A stretch of DNA of 64,000 nucleotides from the NCBI RefSeq assembly GCF_004785685.1, contig NZ_SRPF01000001.1:1116001-1180000 (forward strand), written 5' to 3'. Within the stretch, counting starts at the first letter, position 1; the number at the start of each line of letters is the position of its first letter. This DNA comes from Marinobacter confluentis. Its GTDB lineage: Bacteria; Pseudomonadota; Gammaproteobacteria; Pseudomonadales; Oleiphilaceae. Shown piece by piece: positions 51,022 through 63,397 of the stretch. The notes beneath the pieces were generated by a model that was not told the DNA's origin, ran no database searches, and saw only the letters and a list, made by a program, of their open reading frames with translations. Made by a program: the position numbers and the translations under genes.

Positions 51022-51597
51022 TTAGCGCTGACCCAGCATTTTTTCTTTCAGGTCTTCCTGGGCAGGCTGGTCAGAGAGCCAGATACCGAACAGGGCCTTC
51101 TTGAATTCGAGGCCTTCAATGGTAGAGCGTGCCTCACCGTTTTTCTGGACACGGACGCCCTCACCCGGCAGATAGACCAGGTCAAACACATCACCCTCTA
51201 CGATTTCCTCTGAAAACACATCGAGGAACGCATCGACTTCGTCCTGGATCGCTGCGAGATCGCCACCGGTGGAGTTCTCGAAGCCTTCCATGGTTGCGTC
51301 TTTCATCTTGTCACTGGTGATCATGCCGGAGATGATATGCAGGGTAATGGCCTGGGGTTCGTCGGCGTTGATGATGGCCTGGCCATCACTGATGGTGCTG
51401 GGTACGTACAAGCCGCCAACATAGAGATCCATAAACCACTTGGACCGGGTACCTGCGCCGTTCAGCTTGAGCTCGGTGCCCATGGCCGTATAGGTTTCAG
51501 GAACATCAACACCGTCCACTTCCAGCGCTGAAGCCGGAGCAGAGAGCACGGTGGTCAAAAGTAATGATGCAAATCCTGCTGATAGAGTCTTTTTCAT
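51022..51597 (-). CDS. Periplasmic chalcone-isomerase-fold protein
   Basis: 191 residues with a clear signal peptide (MKKTLSAGFASLLLTTVLSA, cleavage after ASA). The mature part, from LEVDGVDVPETYTAMG, matches the bacterial chalcone isomerase-like domain: LNGAGTRSKWFMDLYVGGLY, then FLDVFSEEIVEGDVFDLVYL. Bacterial members are exported and are not known to act on flavonoids; function is unknown. I start at MKKTLSAG, after AAGGAAAAG; the frame continues far upstream but without a plausible start. It lies downstream of rpoS but past its terminator, with its own probable -10 box. Confidence 0.88.
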   Translation of the reverse strand: MKKTLSAGFASLLLTTVLSAPASALEVDGVDVPETYTAMGTELKLNGAGTRSKWFMDLYVGGLYVPSTISDGQAIINADEPQAITLHIISGMITSDKMKDATMEGFENSTGGDLAAIQDEVDAFLDVFSEEIVEGDVFDLVYLPGEGVRVQKNGEARSTIEGLEFKKALFGIWLSDQPAQEDLKEKMLGQR

Positions 51598-51619
51598 CGT
51601 CTTTTCCTTTTCGATCGTT

Positions 51620-51625
51620 ATTATA
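51620..51625 (-). promoter_or_regulatory. Putative -10 box for the chalcone-isomerase-like gene
   Basis: A perfect TATAAT on minus, 22 bases before the ATG. No matching -35 is seen, so an activator may be needed. Confidence 0.35.
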
Positions 51626-51720
51626 AAGTCCTGTTTTTCGTCGTTCCCCGAAGCTCGACACCTTTGTGACAGCCTAATACCTACAACCTCAATCCCGCCT
51701 CGGCGGGCAAAGTGTAACAG

Positions 51721-51735
51721 GATGTAAACTACATC
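51721..51735. promoter_or_regulatory. Palindrome upstream of the chalcone-isomerase-like gene
   Basis: GATGTAAACTACATC is a perfect 6-bp inverted repeat with a 3-base spacer, about 95 bases upstream of the -10 box. It looks like a small repressor or activator site; the protein is unknown. Confidence 0.25.
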
Positions 51736-51766
51736 TTTCGCGGGCTGGTTCTCATTTGTGCAGGCC

Positions 51767-51798
51767 AAAAAAAACCGGCCCCCGAAAGGGCCGGTTTT
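51767..51798 (-). terminator. Terminator after rpoS
   Basis: On minus, AAAACCGGCCC and GGGCCGGTTTT form an 11-bp stem with a 6-base loop, followed by further T residues (an A8 run on plus). It lies 34 bases past the rpoS stop. Confidence 0.9.
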
Positions 51799-51832
51799 CG
51801 CTTTTCTATTTTCTGTCCGGTTATTGCAAGCT

Positions 51833-52834
51833 CTACTTGAACAGCATGGTGCCCGAAAGACCTTCTTTCTCGAGAATCTCACGGAGGCGGCGCAGGGCTT
51901 CAACCTGAATCTGCCGAACCCGTTCGCGGGTCAAACCGATTTCCTGCCCCACTTCTTCAAGTGTGCTGATCGGATAACCACGGAGGCCGAAGCGGCGCGA
52001 CAGGACTTCCTGCTGTTTATCGCTCAGTTGATCAATCCACTTCTCGACACAGGAGCACATGTTATTGTCCTGCAACTGATCCGCAGGGTCTGCGGCGCCC
52101 TCATCAGCTACCGTATCCAGCAGGGATTTTTCGCCGCCGCTGCCGATGGGCGTATCCATGGAGGCGACGCGCTCGTTGAGGCCAAGCATCCGCTTTACGT
52201 CTGCAACCGGCTTGTCCACCATCTGCGCGATTTCTTCGGCGGAGGGCTCGTGATCCAGTTTCTGGGTCAGCTCGCGGGCCGCCCGCAGGTAAAGGTTCAG
52301 TTCCTTCACGACATGAATCGGTAAACGAATGGTGCGGGTCTGATTCATGATCGCCCGTTCGATGGTCTGGCGGATCCACCAGGTAGCATAGGTAGAGAAG
52401 CGGAACCCGCGTTCCGGGTCGAACTTCTCTACCGCCCGAATAAGCCCGAGGTTGCCTTCCTCAATAAGGTCCAACAGGGTCAGCCCGCGATTCACATAAC
52501 GTCGCGCAATCTTGACCACCAGGCGAAGGTTGCTCTCGATCATCCGCTTGCGGCCCGACTCTTCACCCTTGCGGGCGAGTCTTGCGAAGTAGACTTCCTC
52601 TTCGGGGGTCAACAGGGGGGAAAATCCGATTTCGTTGAGGTAAAGCTGAGTGGCGTCCAGCTGTTTCTGGCTGGTGAAATAACGGCCCTGGGCCGGAATA
52701 TCTTCTTCACTGCTCGCAACCTCTGTGTCGGCTGCCTCGTCTTTGTCGAGTTTATCTTCCGCTAGCAGTTGATCGTCTGACTCCTCTACATCTGACACAC
52801 GATCAATGATGAGTTCTTCCTGCTCTGATGACAT
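51833..52834 (-). CDS. rpoS: RNA polymerase sigma factor RpoS
   Basis: 333 residues, the stationary-phase and stress sigma factor. An acidic N-terminus precedes region 1.2 ([20 protein letters not shown]). Region 2 is [19 protein letters not shown] and [17 protein letters not shown], and region 4 with its helix-turn-helix is [21 protein letters not shown] start at MSSEQEE, with AAAGGCGGGG upstream; an in-frame TTG at 52855 is an alternative. It lies 212 bases after nlpD, where the promoter and a long leader are expected. Confidence 0.98.
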   Translation of the reverse strand: MSSEQEELIIDRVSDVEESDDQLLAEDKLDKDEAADTEVASSEEDIPAQGRYFTSQKQLDATQLYLNEIGFSPLLTPEEEVYFARLARKGEESGRKRMIESNLRLVVKIARRYVNRGLTLLDLIEEGNLGLIRAVEKFDPERGFRFSTYATWWIRQTIERAIMNQTRTIRLPIHVVKELNLYLRAARELTQKLDHEPSAEEIAQMVDKPVADVKRMLGLNERVASMDTPIGSGGEKSLLDTVADEGAADPADQLQDNNMCSCVEKWIDQLSDKQQEVLSRRFGLRGYPISTLEEVGQEIGLTRERVRQIQVEALRRLREILEKEGLSGTMLFK

Positions 52835-53046
52835 AGCGCTTGCCCCGCCTTTCAAGGATCCTGGATTTGCTCACAGTTCTTATTGTTATGAGCACCTTTT
52901 CTTGTCTGTTTTCTCTTTCAGGACATTGTTTCTGGCTGCTTGCGACTCCCGGCCGCCGTTTTTATTATGTGCCAGTCAGTTCGTTTCTTGTTATGTCTTC
53001 TGTCTGCATCACGCCTGGTGACTTTTTCTGCTCAGTTACCGCTCAG

Positions 53047-53928
53047 TCACCGGGGTGGCAGATACGGCACCGGGTTCACCGGGTTGCCATTTTTCCGGAT
53101 TTCAAAGTGCAATTTCGGCCGGTCTGTTCCGCTGCTTCCGAGTTCAGCAATCTTCTGTCCGGCCTTTACATTATCCCCTTCTCTGACCACGACCTTGCGA
53201 TTGTGGGCATAGGCACTGAGGTAGTGCTCGTTGTGATTCACTATGACCAGGTTTCCGTAGCCAAGTAAACCATCTCCTGCGTAAACGACATTACCGCTTG
53301 CAGCTGCCCTGACAGAATCACCCGGATTTCCAGCAATATCAATACCTTTATTGACTTTTCCGGATGTAGAATATCTAGCAATTACGGTGCCAACGTGGGG
53401 CCAGCGCCATTCGATACTGGCTACGGTCTGGCTCTGTTCAGCCGGAGGGGCAGACGGATTGGGTGGCTTTGACACCTTCGGCGCCGGTGGGTCGGGAGGC
53501 GAAGAAGTCCGGGTTGGGCTCGGTGGTTTTGGAGATCCCGAAGCCGCAGTAACACTGCCTCGCTGGTCCAGCCGTAATACCTGGCCGGCCTTTAAATTGT
53601 AGGGAGGGTCTATGCCGTTGGCATCGCCAAGTTCACGATAGTCACGACCATAGCGCCAGGCAATGCTGTAAAGGGTTTCACCGGACTTGACCACATGACG
53701 GCCCCAGTAGACTGGGGGGTTATAACGGTCATCCTGATGTATCGCAGGCGTATTACAGCCGACCAGGCCAAAAGCCATGATCGTCAGCATTAGAACACTC
53801 TGAAAACGCCGGGAAGCCCTGCTTCCAATTTTTGAACGAGCCCGTTCGTCGCCACTTACCGAGAGCCAGGATGCCCGGAAAAGAGACGCTGAAAACACCC
53901 ACTCAGACACTCTGTACGCCAATCTCAA
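53047..53928 (-). CDS. nlpD: NlpD, murein hydrolase activator lipoprotein
   Basis: An outer-membrane lipoprotein that activates AmiC at division. The lipobox-like FGLVGC is followed by a LysM domain (HVVKSGETLYSIAWRYGRDY), a Pro/Ser/Lys linker, and a degenerate M23 (LytM) domain (GKVNKGIDIAGNPGDSVRAA, YLSAYAHNRKVVV, KLHFEIRKNG). The LytM motif lacks the full HxxxD zinc set, as expected for an activator. The start is uncertain: the listed TTG gives a 58-residue stretch before the lipobox cysteine, longer than normal, while ATG near 53790 gives only 12. The rpoS promoter is often inside nlpD in relatives. Confidence 0.88.
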   Translation of the reverse strand: MRLAYRVSEWVFSASLFRASWLSVSGDERARSKIGSRASRRFQSVLMLTIMAFGLVGCNTPAIHQDDRYNPPVYWGRHVVKSGETLYSIAWRYGRDYRELGDANGIDPPYNLKAGQVLRLDQRGSVTAASGSPKPPSPTRTSSPPDPPAPKVSKPPNPSAPPAEQSQTVASIEWRWPHVGTVIARYSTSGKVNKGIDIAGNPGDSVRAAASGNVVYAGDGLLGYGNLVIVNHNEHYLSAYAHNRKVVVREGDNVKAGQKIAELGSSGTDRPKLHFEIRKNGNPVNPVPYLPPR

Positions 53929-54132
53929 TAGAATAAAAACGAGCCTGTTAATCGATTTTTGTATAAAAAATGCGGTCAGTTATCAGGTTTTCTCAGTAAC
54001 TCGCTAATTTATTGCACATTTCCGGTGCCAAACCAAGTTACTGTGCACCGTTATATGTTACCGCCCGAAACAGTCATCAGGGCCAGAAAAGTAACACTCG
54101 TCTCATGGATGCTGAGAACGGGCGCGCAAATG

Positions 54133-55074
54133 TCACTTTTTCCTGCCGACCCACTCAATGGCAAGCACCATAACCAGCCCCAGTAGGGCGAACAGACCGG
54201 CCAGAATTAACTGAGGGTCCTGCCCGGCCTGTTCAGCATAGCTTAAGGGACTGATGCTTGCCTCGTTGAGCGGAACCTCTTCGCCAGAGCTATTGGTTCG
54301 CCAGGTCAGGGTTTCTTTCCACGGCCATACTTTATCCAGGGCTCCCACCATGAAGCCGATCAACAGCGCCAGCACCAGATCGTGGAAGCGGGAAAAAGCC
54401 CAGGTAATCAACCGGGCCACGGATAGAAGCCCGATCAGACAGCCCACTGCAAACACCGCAAGAATGGCCAGGTCAGGTGCACGGATGGCATCCAGAACCG
54501 GCGCGTACATACCCAGGATCACCAGAATGAAGGACCCGGAAATACCCGGCAGAATCATGGCGCAGATAGCCACGGCGCCAGCGCCGAAGAACATCGGCAG
54601 AGACGGTTCCAGGGGCGTGCCCGACAGCCCCCCGACCCACCAGGCGAAGACAACGCCGAGTACAAAAGGCACCAGCAACACCGCACGGGGCGAACGAACC
54701 TGGCGGCTGACATGCCACACCGAGGCCACGATCAGACCAAAGAAAAAGCTCCATATCAGGATCGGATAAGCCTCCAGCGCGTAGCTGATGACAGCCGCCA
54801 GGGCGGCAATACTGACCAGAATGCCTGACAGTAGACACAGCAGGAATGTGCCGTCGCAAGCCTGCCAGAACTGGCGGAAACGACCTTTTAAAAGGTTCTG
54901 CCACGCGGCCTCAGGCAGGCCACTGATCGCCTGAAGAAGCCGGAAATAGATACCGGTGATGAAGGCGATGGTTCCGCCGGAGACACCGGGCACTATGTCA
55001 GCGGCACCCATGGCCATGCCACGGAGAAACACCGACCATAGACTGTGATCACGATTGGGAGTCAGTGGGCTCAA
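54133..55074 (-). CDS. DUF368 membrane protein
   Basis: A 313-residue polytopic protein with 8 or more helices and the family motif GAADIVPGVSGGTIAFITGIY near the N-terminus. A second repeat-like motif appears as AICAMILPGISGSFILVILGMY. Bacterial and archaeal members have been linked to undecaprenyl-phosphate or polyprenyl-phosphate transport, which I treat as a family-level inference. It starts with TTG overlapping the pcm stop (TTGA); ATG codons further in would cut the motif region. It is part of the surE-pcm-DUF368-nlpD-rpoS series. Confidence 0.9.
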   Translation of the reverse strand: MSPLTPNRDHSLWSVFLRGMAMGAADIVPGVSGGTIAFITGIYFRLLQAISGLPEAAWQNLLKGRFRQFWQACDGTFLLCLLSGILVSIAALAAVISYALEAYPILIWSFFFGLIVASVWHVSRQVRSPRAVLLVPFVLGVVFAWWVGGLSGTPLEPSLPMFFGAGAVAICAMILPGISGSFILVILGMYAPVLDAIRAPDLAILAVFAVGCLIGLLSVARLITWAFSRFHDLVLALLIGFMVGALDKVWPWKETLTWRTNSSGEEVPLNEASISPLSYAEQAGQDPQLILAGLFALLGLVMVLAIEWVGRKK

Positions 55075-55730
55075 CGCACAACCCCACCCAACAGGGGCAC
55101 GAAGCGGACCGGCTCAACTTCATTGATTTCAAACCTGGCGCCCTTGCGGACAATTTCTGTCAGCATTTGAGTATGCTCGCCTATCGGCGCCACCAGTACA
55201 CCACCGTCCGCCAGTTGTGATTTCAGCTCTTCCGGCACTTCACGGGGCGCGGCGGTAACAATAATACCGTCGAATGGACCCTTGTCCGGCCATCCCATGC
55301 CGCCGTCGGCGTGTTTGAGAAGCACATTCCGTGCGCCCAGGGTTCGCAGCCGGTCACGGGCACGATCCTGTAGGGGTTTGATGCGCTCGACGCTGAACAC
55401 ATGGTCAACCAGATTGGCCAGAATGGCGGTCTGGTAACCGGAACCAGTGCCCAGTTCCAGTACCCTTGAGGGTTTATGGCGCATCAGAACTTCGGTCATC
55501 CGGGCCACAATGTAAGGCTGGGACAGAGTCTGGCCGTAACCGATCGGCAACGCCGTGTCTTCATAGGAACGGTGCGCCAGTGCCTCATCCAGAAATATAT
55601 GCCTGGGCACATTGGCCATCGCTTCCAGCACCTGCTCATCTTCAATACCGGATTCGCGCAGCCGTTGAATCAGCCGCATCCGGGTACGGCGGGACGTCAT
55701 CCCGATGCCGTCAAGCTCTGCGACCATCAA
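55071..55730 (-). CDS. pcm: Protein-L-isoaspartate O-methyltransferase
   Basis: A 219-residue SAM-dependent enzyme repairing isoaspartate in aged proteins. Conserved parts are DTALPIGYGQTLSQPYIVARM, the SAM motif VLELGTGSGYQTAILA, HADGGMGWPDKGPFDGIIVTA and LKSQLADGGVLVAPIG. The ATG overlaps the surE stop (ATGA) and a second ATG follows directly; either could be used. surE-pcm-nlpD-rpoS is a conserved stationary-phase group. Confidence 0.97.
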   Translation of the reverse strand: MMVAELDGIGMTSRRTRMRLIQRLRESGIEDEQVLEAMANVPRHIFLDEALAHRSYEDTALPIGYGQTLSQPYIVARMTEVLMRHKPSRVLELGTGSGYQTAILANLVDHVFSVERIKPLQDRARDRLRTLGARNVLLKHADGGMGWPDKGPFDGIIVTAAPREVPEELKSQLADGGVLVAPIGEHTQMLTEIVRKGARFEINEVEPVRFVPLLGGVVR

Positions 55731-56503
55731 AGGCTTCCCTCATCCTGGACCCCGTGATTCAGCCTCTCGACCCAGTCCTGCAGGGACGGCAGTGCTTCAT
55801 GGCGAGTCATGTCCACATGCACCGGGGTGATACTCACAAAATGATCACGCACGGCCTGAAAATCTGTGCCCTCACCGGCATCACTGCCTTTACCGGCAGC
55901 GCCGATCCAGTACCGTGCCTTGCCTCGCGGGCAGGTCATGGGGACAGCGCCCTCGGCCCGGCCACGGTGGCCAAGACGGGTCACGCGGAATCCGGCCAGC
56001 TCGTCCCACGACACGTCCGGCACGTTCACGTTAAGGATGCAACGGGGCCCAAGGGTCATGGGCGCAGTGCCTTCCAGCAGGACACGGATAACCCGGGCCG
56101 CGGTTTCGTAGTGGAAGTGGCCTTCGTTTACCAACGAAACGGCAATCGCGGGTAAACCCAGATGACGGCCTTCCGTTGCCGCTGCCACGGTGCCGGAATA
56201 GATAATATCGTCGCCGAGGTTGGCGTGGGTGTTGATGCCGGAAACCACACGGTCGAAAGGCTGATCAAACAATCCGTTTACCGCCAGGTGAACACAATCC
56301 GTGGGCGTGCCGTCAACGGACTGGAAACCACCGGCATGATCTTCAACCGTCAACGGCCGGTTCAGCGTGAGCGCGTTACTGGCGCCACTGTGGTCCCGGT
56401 CCGGTGCCACAACATGCAATTCGCCCAGGCCCTCGAGCCCGTCGTACAGGGCTTTCAGGCCCGGCGAATGCACACCGTCATCATTGGATAACAGAATTCG
56501 CAC
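55727..56503 (-). CDS. surE: 5'-nucleotidase SurE
   Basis: A 258-residue survival-type nucleotidase acting on nucleoside monophosphates and polyphosphate. The metal site is in [33 protein letters not shown] and SGINTHANLGDDIIYSGTVAA are conserved. I place the start at the GTG at 56503, giving [11 protein letters not shown], with GGAG 7 bases upstream; a GTG at 56515 would add four residues. The 5' end overlaps the truD 3' end by 23 bases. Confidence 0.96.
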   Translation of the reverse strand: MRILLSNDDGVHSPGLKALYDGLEGLGELHVVAPDRDHSGASNALTLNRPLTVEDHAGGFQSVDGTPTDCVHLAVNGLFDQPFDRVVSGINTHANLGDDIIYSGTVAAATEGRHLGLPAIAVSLVNEGHFHYETAARVIRVLLEGTAPMTLGPRCILNVNVPDVSWDELAGFRVTRLGHRGRAEGAVPMTCPRGKARYWIGAAGKGSDAGEGTDFQAVRDHFVSITPVHVDMTRHEALPSLQDWVERLNHGVQDEGSL

Positions 56504-57572
56504 GATTGTCTCCACTTACTGCCAAATCAAATAGGTCGCCGAGCAATGTTGTTGCGTACTGCCCCGGTGCCAGCCCGAATGCCAGCGACAGCCTGTCTGC
56601 AGCCAGCCATCGCCATTGCAGATCTTCCGGCATCAGGGTCAGTTGACGGCGCTCCGGCTTCATCCGTGTGATCGCAAACACCGCTGCAACCTGCGGATGC
56701 TCGGACACCACCGCCCTTTCCAGCTCGCCCTGCACGGAGACAGCCTCGGTACCGCCATCACCCCACAGCGGGCCGGTGATGAATGCGTCCGCCAGACCCG
56801 GCAAACCGGGTTCACCATCCAGCAGCGTCTGCCAGTTTCCGACCTCTACGCGATGGGCCAGCACTTCATTGAATAACCACGAACGTGCCGCCGAAAAGTA
56901 CAATACGTTTTTAGACTCGTTACCGCCAGAGGAAGACCGGCCTCGACCCCGCTTTTTACCTTTATGGCCGCGGCCGGAAATCATGGTGGCCGGGTCCATC
57001 GCAATGGCCTGGTCCAAATTACCGCCCTCGTGGCCAAATCGCTGGGGACCGAAGTAGTTAGGGCAGCCATATTCGCGCAGTTGCGCCAGCGCAAGGTTGA
57101 TGGTCTTCTGCTGGCCGCTTACGTTGGTGAGGACTATTTCAAAGCCATTGCCCTGATGGTCAGAGCGACGCAGTTTTTTCGGAGCCCGGCAGCTTTCGAG
57201 TACCGGCCAGGTTTCGGCTACCCGCGCGATCAGTTCGCTGTCTTCACCTTCCAGCCCCGGACGATAGACGCTGAACCATTGCCGAGTGACCGCATGGCGG
57301 TCTTTCAGTCCACAGAAGCCGACATCAAAAGGCCGACACCCGGCCAGCACCGCCAGCTGTCTGGCCACATACTCGGTGTTATCGCCGGTTTTCTCGATGC
57401 GAAACAGCAGATGCTCGCCGCCATTGAAGCCGGAAACGTCCAGCTTCTCATCCACCATAAAATCTGCAGGGCTGGCTTTGAGAACTGCCGTTGCAGCCCT
57501 GGTGCCCGATGACGTTGGCCAGTCCAGACGCCAGCGTTCCGGTTCGTCGTTATTCTGCTCTGAGTCGGTCAC
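56481..57572 (-). CDS. truD: TruD, tRNA pseudouridine-13 synthase
   Basis: A 363-residue enzyme making pseudouridine 13 in tRNA-Glu. The catalytic aspartate is D91 in [31 protein letters not shown] and [18 protein letters not shown] are family landmarks. Between them, residues ~199-221 form a basic Gly/Arg/Lys/Ser segment ([18 protein letters not shown]) with no counterpart in E. coli TruD. It starts with GTG overlapping the ispF stop (GTGA). Confidence 0.95.
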   Translation of the reverse strand: MTDSEQNNDEPERWRLDWPTSSGTRAATAVLKASPADFMVDEKLDVSGFNGGEHLLFRIEKTGDNTEYVARQLAVLAGCRPFDVGFCGLKDRHAVTRQWFSVYRPGLEGEDSELIARVAETWPVLESCRAPKKLRRSDHQGNGFEIVLTNVSGQQKTINLALAQLREYGCPNYFGPQRFGHEGGNLDQAIAMDPATMISGRGHKGKKRGRGRSSSGGNESKNVLYFSAARSWLFNEVLAHRVEVGNWQTLLDGEPGLPGLADAFITGPLWGDGGTEAVSVQGELERAVVSEHPQVAAVFAITRMKPERRQLTLMPEDLQWRWLAADRLSLAFGLAPGQYATTLLGDLFDLAVSGDNRANSVIQ

Positions 57573-58048
57573 AGGCTTTGCGGCTCAAGCAGACAGACCG
57601 CCTGGCAGGCTATGCCCTCGCCACGACCGGTAAAGCCCAGACGTTCACTGGTTGTGGCTTTCACGCTCACGCGGTTTGCAGGAAGGTTAAGATCTTCGGC
57701 GATGTTCAGACGCATGGTCTGGATATGAGGGGCCATTTTCGGCGCCTGGGCAATAATCGTGGTGTCCACGTTGGCCACTCTGAAACCCTCCTCGGCAACC
57801 CGCTCCATCACCCGACGCAGCAGGTCACGACTGTCCGCCCCGGCCCACTCCTCGCTGGTGTCGGGGAAAAAGTGACCGATGTCGCCCAGAGCCACGGCGC
57901 CCAGCAGCGCATCCGCCAGTGCGTGAAGCAGCACATCGCCATCGGAATGGGCCTTGATTCCCTTTTCAAACGGAATGGATACACCACCGAGGATGACATG
58001 GTCGCCCTCACAGAACGCATGGACATCAAAGCCCTGCCCGATTCGCAT
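57569..58048 (-). CDS. ispF: 2-C-methyl-D-erythritol 2,4-cyclodiphosphate synthase
   Basis: A 159-residue trimeric zinc enzyme of the MEP isoprenoid pathway. [11 protein letters not shown] gives metal-binding Asp and His, and [23 protein letters not shown] and [10 protein letters not shown] are intact. The C-terminus has [19 protein letters not shown]. It follows ispD by 42 bases, the usual arrangement. Confidence 0.98.
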   Translation of the reverse strand: MRIGQGFDVHAFCEGDHVILGGVSIPFEKGIKAHSDGDVLLHALADALLGAVALGDIGHFFPDTSEEWAGADSRDLLRRVMERVAEEGFRVANVDTTIIAQAPKMAPHIQTMRLNIAEDLNLPANRVSVKATTSERLGFTGRGEGIACQAVCLLEPQSL

Positions 58049-58090
58049 AATGGGTTCCTTATATCGATTGAAACGTGAAACGCAGTGGAT

Positions 58091-58810
58091 TCAGAAGCGG
58101 CTGAGCACGAAATCCGCCAGCGCCAGATCGGCCGGTACCGTTATCTTAATGTTATCGGGACGGCCTTCGACAATACAGGGGAAATAACCGGCCTGTTCTA
58201 CGGCTGAGGCTTCATCCGTCACAGGAAGCCCGGCAGCCAAAGCCGACTTCAGGGCGCACCTGAGGATGCCAAACCGGAACATCTGCGGCGTAAGCGCGCG
58301 CCAGAGCTGGCTGCGGTCGACAGTCTCGAGAACATCCTGCCCGCCAGCAGCGGTTTTTTTCAGGGTATCGGTCACTGGCGCCGCCAACAGACCGCCTACC
58401 TGATGATCTTTGAGTTCAGTGAGCAGCCGGTTCAGATCATCCGGGTGCAGGCAGGGCCTGGCGGCGTCGTGTACCAGCACCCAATCATCGGGGCCCGCCT
58501 GTCCGTCCAATGCATCAAGCGCGGCGAGTACCGAATCAGCTCGCTCCTGACCACCGGTGACGCTGGTAACCCGGTCGTTCTGGCTGGCTCTGGTGTCGCA
58601 CCACCAGGGATCATCCACGCTGATGGCAACGATACAACCCGCCAGAGCGGTGTTATCAGACGCAAAGCAATCAGACATGCTTTCAATAGCAAGATCAAGA
58701 ATCAGACTTCCCCGCAGCGATAGATACTGCTTGGGACGGGCAGAGTTCATTCGTTTGCCGGCACCTGCGGCGGGGATAATAAGCCAGAGTCTGGGGGTAG
58801 TCATGGGCAT
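58091..58810 (-). CDS. ispD: 2-C-methyl-D-erythritol 4-phosphate cytidylyltransferase
   Basis: A 239-residue nucleotidyltransferase of the MEP pathway. The CTP-binding N-terminus is LIIPAAGAGKRMNSARPKQY. DWVLVHDAARPCLHPDDL and LWRALTPQMFRFGIL match the family. Two in-frame ATGs (58810 and 58804) are possible starts; neither has a strong ribosome site. It lies 26 bases after ftsB. Confidence 0.97.
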   Translation of the reverse strand: MPMTTPRLWLIIPAAGAGKRMNSARPKQYLSLRGSLILDLAIESMSDCFASDNTALAGCIVAISVDDPWWCDTRASQNDRVTSVTGGQERADSVLAALDALDGQAGPDDWVLVHDAARPCLHPDDLNRLLTELKDHQVGGLLAAPVTDTLKKTAAGGQDVLETVDRSQLWRALTPQMFRFGILRCALKSALAAGLPVTDEASAVEQAGYFPCIVEGRPDNIKITVPADLALADFVLSRF

Positions 58811-58836
58811 GGTCGACGTCAGAAAGGCAGAGCGGC

Positions 58837-59109
58837 TTATTGTTCAACCACCAGGAAAAAAGTTTCGTCCTCGCGGATCAGGCCAAGGTTCATCCGCGCC
58901 CGCTCTTCCAGCGCGCCCTGCTGGCCACGAAGATTCTGGACTTCGGCGAACAGACGCTCGTTGCGGATCTCCAGCTCTTCGTTTTCCGCACGCTGCCCGG
59001 CAATGGCTTCCTCCAGACCCCAGACCTGCGCAAAGCTGCCCTCCCCGACCCACAGGCGAACCTGCAGCAGGATGATCAGCAAAACCATGATGGACCAGAC
59101 CAACTTCAT
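58837..59109 (-). CDS. ftsB: Cell division protein FtsB
   Basis: A 90-residue bitopic protein of the FtsQLB complex. One helix (MKLVWSIMVLLIILLQVRLW) is followed by a periplasmic coiled coil (EEAIAGQRAENEELEIRNERL) and a conserved end (ALEERARMNLGLIREDETFF). It lies between eno and ispD, its normal position in gammaproteobacteria, and has its own promoter candidate. Confidence 0.96.
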   Translation of the reverse strand: MKLVWSIMVLLIILLQVRLWVGEGSFAQVWGLEEAIAGQRAENEELEIRNERLFAEVQNLRGQQGALEERARMNLGLIREDETFFLVVEQ

Positions 59110-59144
59110 TGCAATTCCGATTACCGTATAGACGACGAATGTTG

Positions 59145-59174
59145 AGTATAGACCTTACAGTAGTTTTGCAACAA
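59145..59174 (-). promoter_or_regulatory. Promoter candidate for ftsB-ispDF
   Basis: On minus, -10 TATACT (5 of 6) has two overlapping -35 options: TTGCAA at 15 bases or TTGTTG at 18 bases. It lies 36 bases before the ftsB ATG and just past the eno terminator. Confidence 0.45.
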
Positions 59175-59196
59175 GTTCTGCTAAGCACTTGTACAA

Positions 59197-59238
59197 AAAG
59201 GCCATCACACTTCGAGCAATTGAAGCGTGATGGCCTTT
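59197..59238 (-). terminator. Terminator after eno
   Basis: A 17-bp stem (AAAGGCCATCAC plus extension pairing with GTGATGGCCTTT, one wobble position) with an 8-base loop, followed on minus by TTTTTG. It lies 28 bases past the eno stop. Confidence 0.8.
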
Positions 59239-59266
59239 CCGGTTTCATCAGGTCTGGTCTCTGGTG

Positions 59267-60616
<1,350 letters not shown>

Positions 60617-60620
60617 TCAA

Positions 60621-60734
60621 GAGCAGGTGGGGTACGGCTTTACGAAACTGTGCGGAGCCATGGATGGCGGAGCCCAAGCGACACAGGGATGTGCCGCAAG
60701 GAGCGTGTTTCGTAAAGCCGTACCCCGCCTGCTC
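60621..60734 (+). repeat. Large hairpin element, copy 2, with two CsrA-type GGA loops
   Basis: Two 28-base arms (60621-60648 and 60707-60734) pair with one wobble-type mismatch around a 58-base loop. On plus the loop goes TGTG; hairpin GCC-ATGGAT-GGC (60657-60668); CAAGC; hairpin CAC-AGGGAT-GTG (60682-60693); then CGT. Outer arm sequence is unrelated to copy 1 (41380-41487) except at the loop junction (AAAC and GTTT), yet pairing is kept. It lies between kdsA and eno in the opposite orientation to both. No T-tract follows it on either strand. Confidence 0.85.
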
Positions 60735-60769
60735 GCTCCCCCCAAAGCAAAAAAATAAAACTTCCTTTA

Positions 60770-63357
<2,588 letters not shown>

Positions 63358-63397
63358 TCAAGATGGGACATCAGATTACCAGAACTCCCCCACCTAC

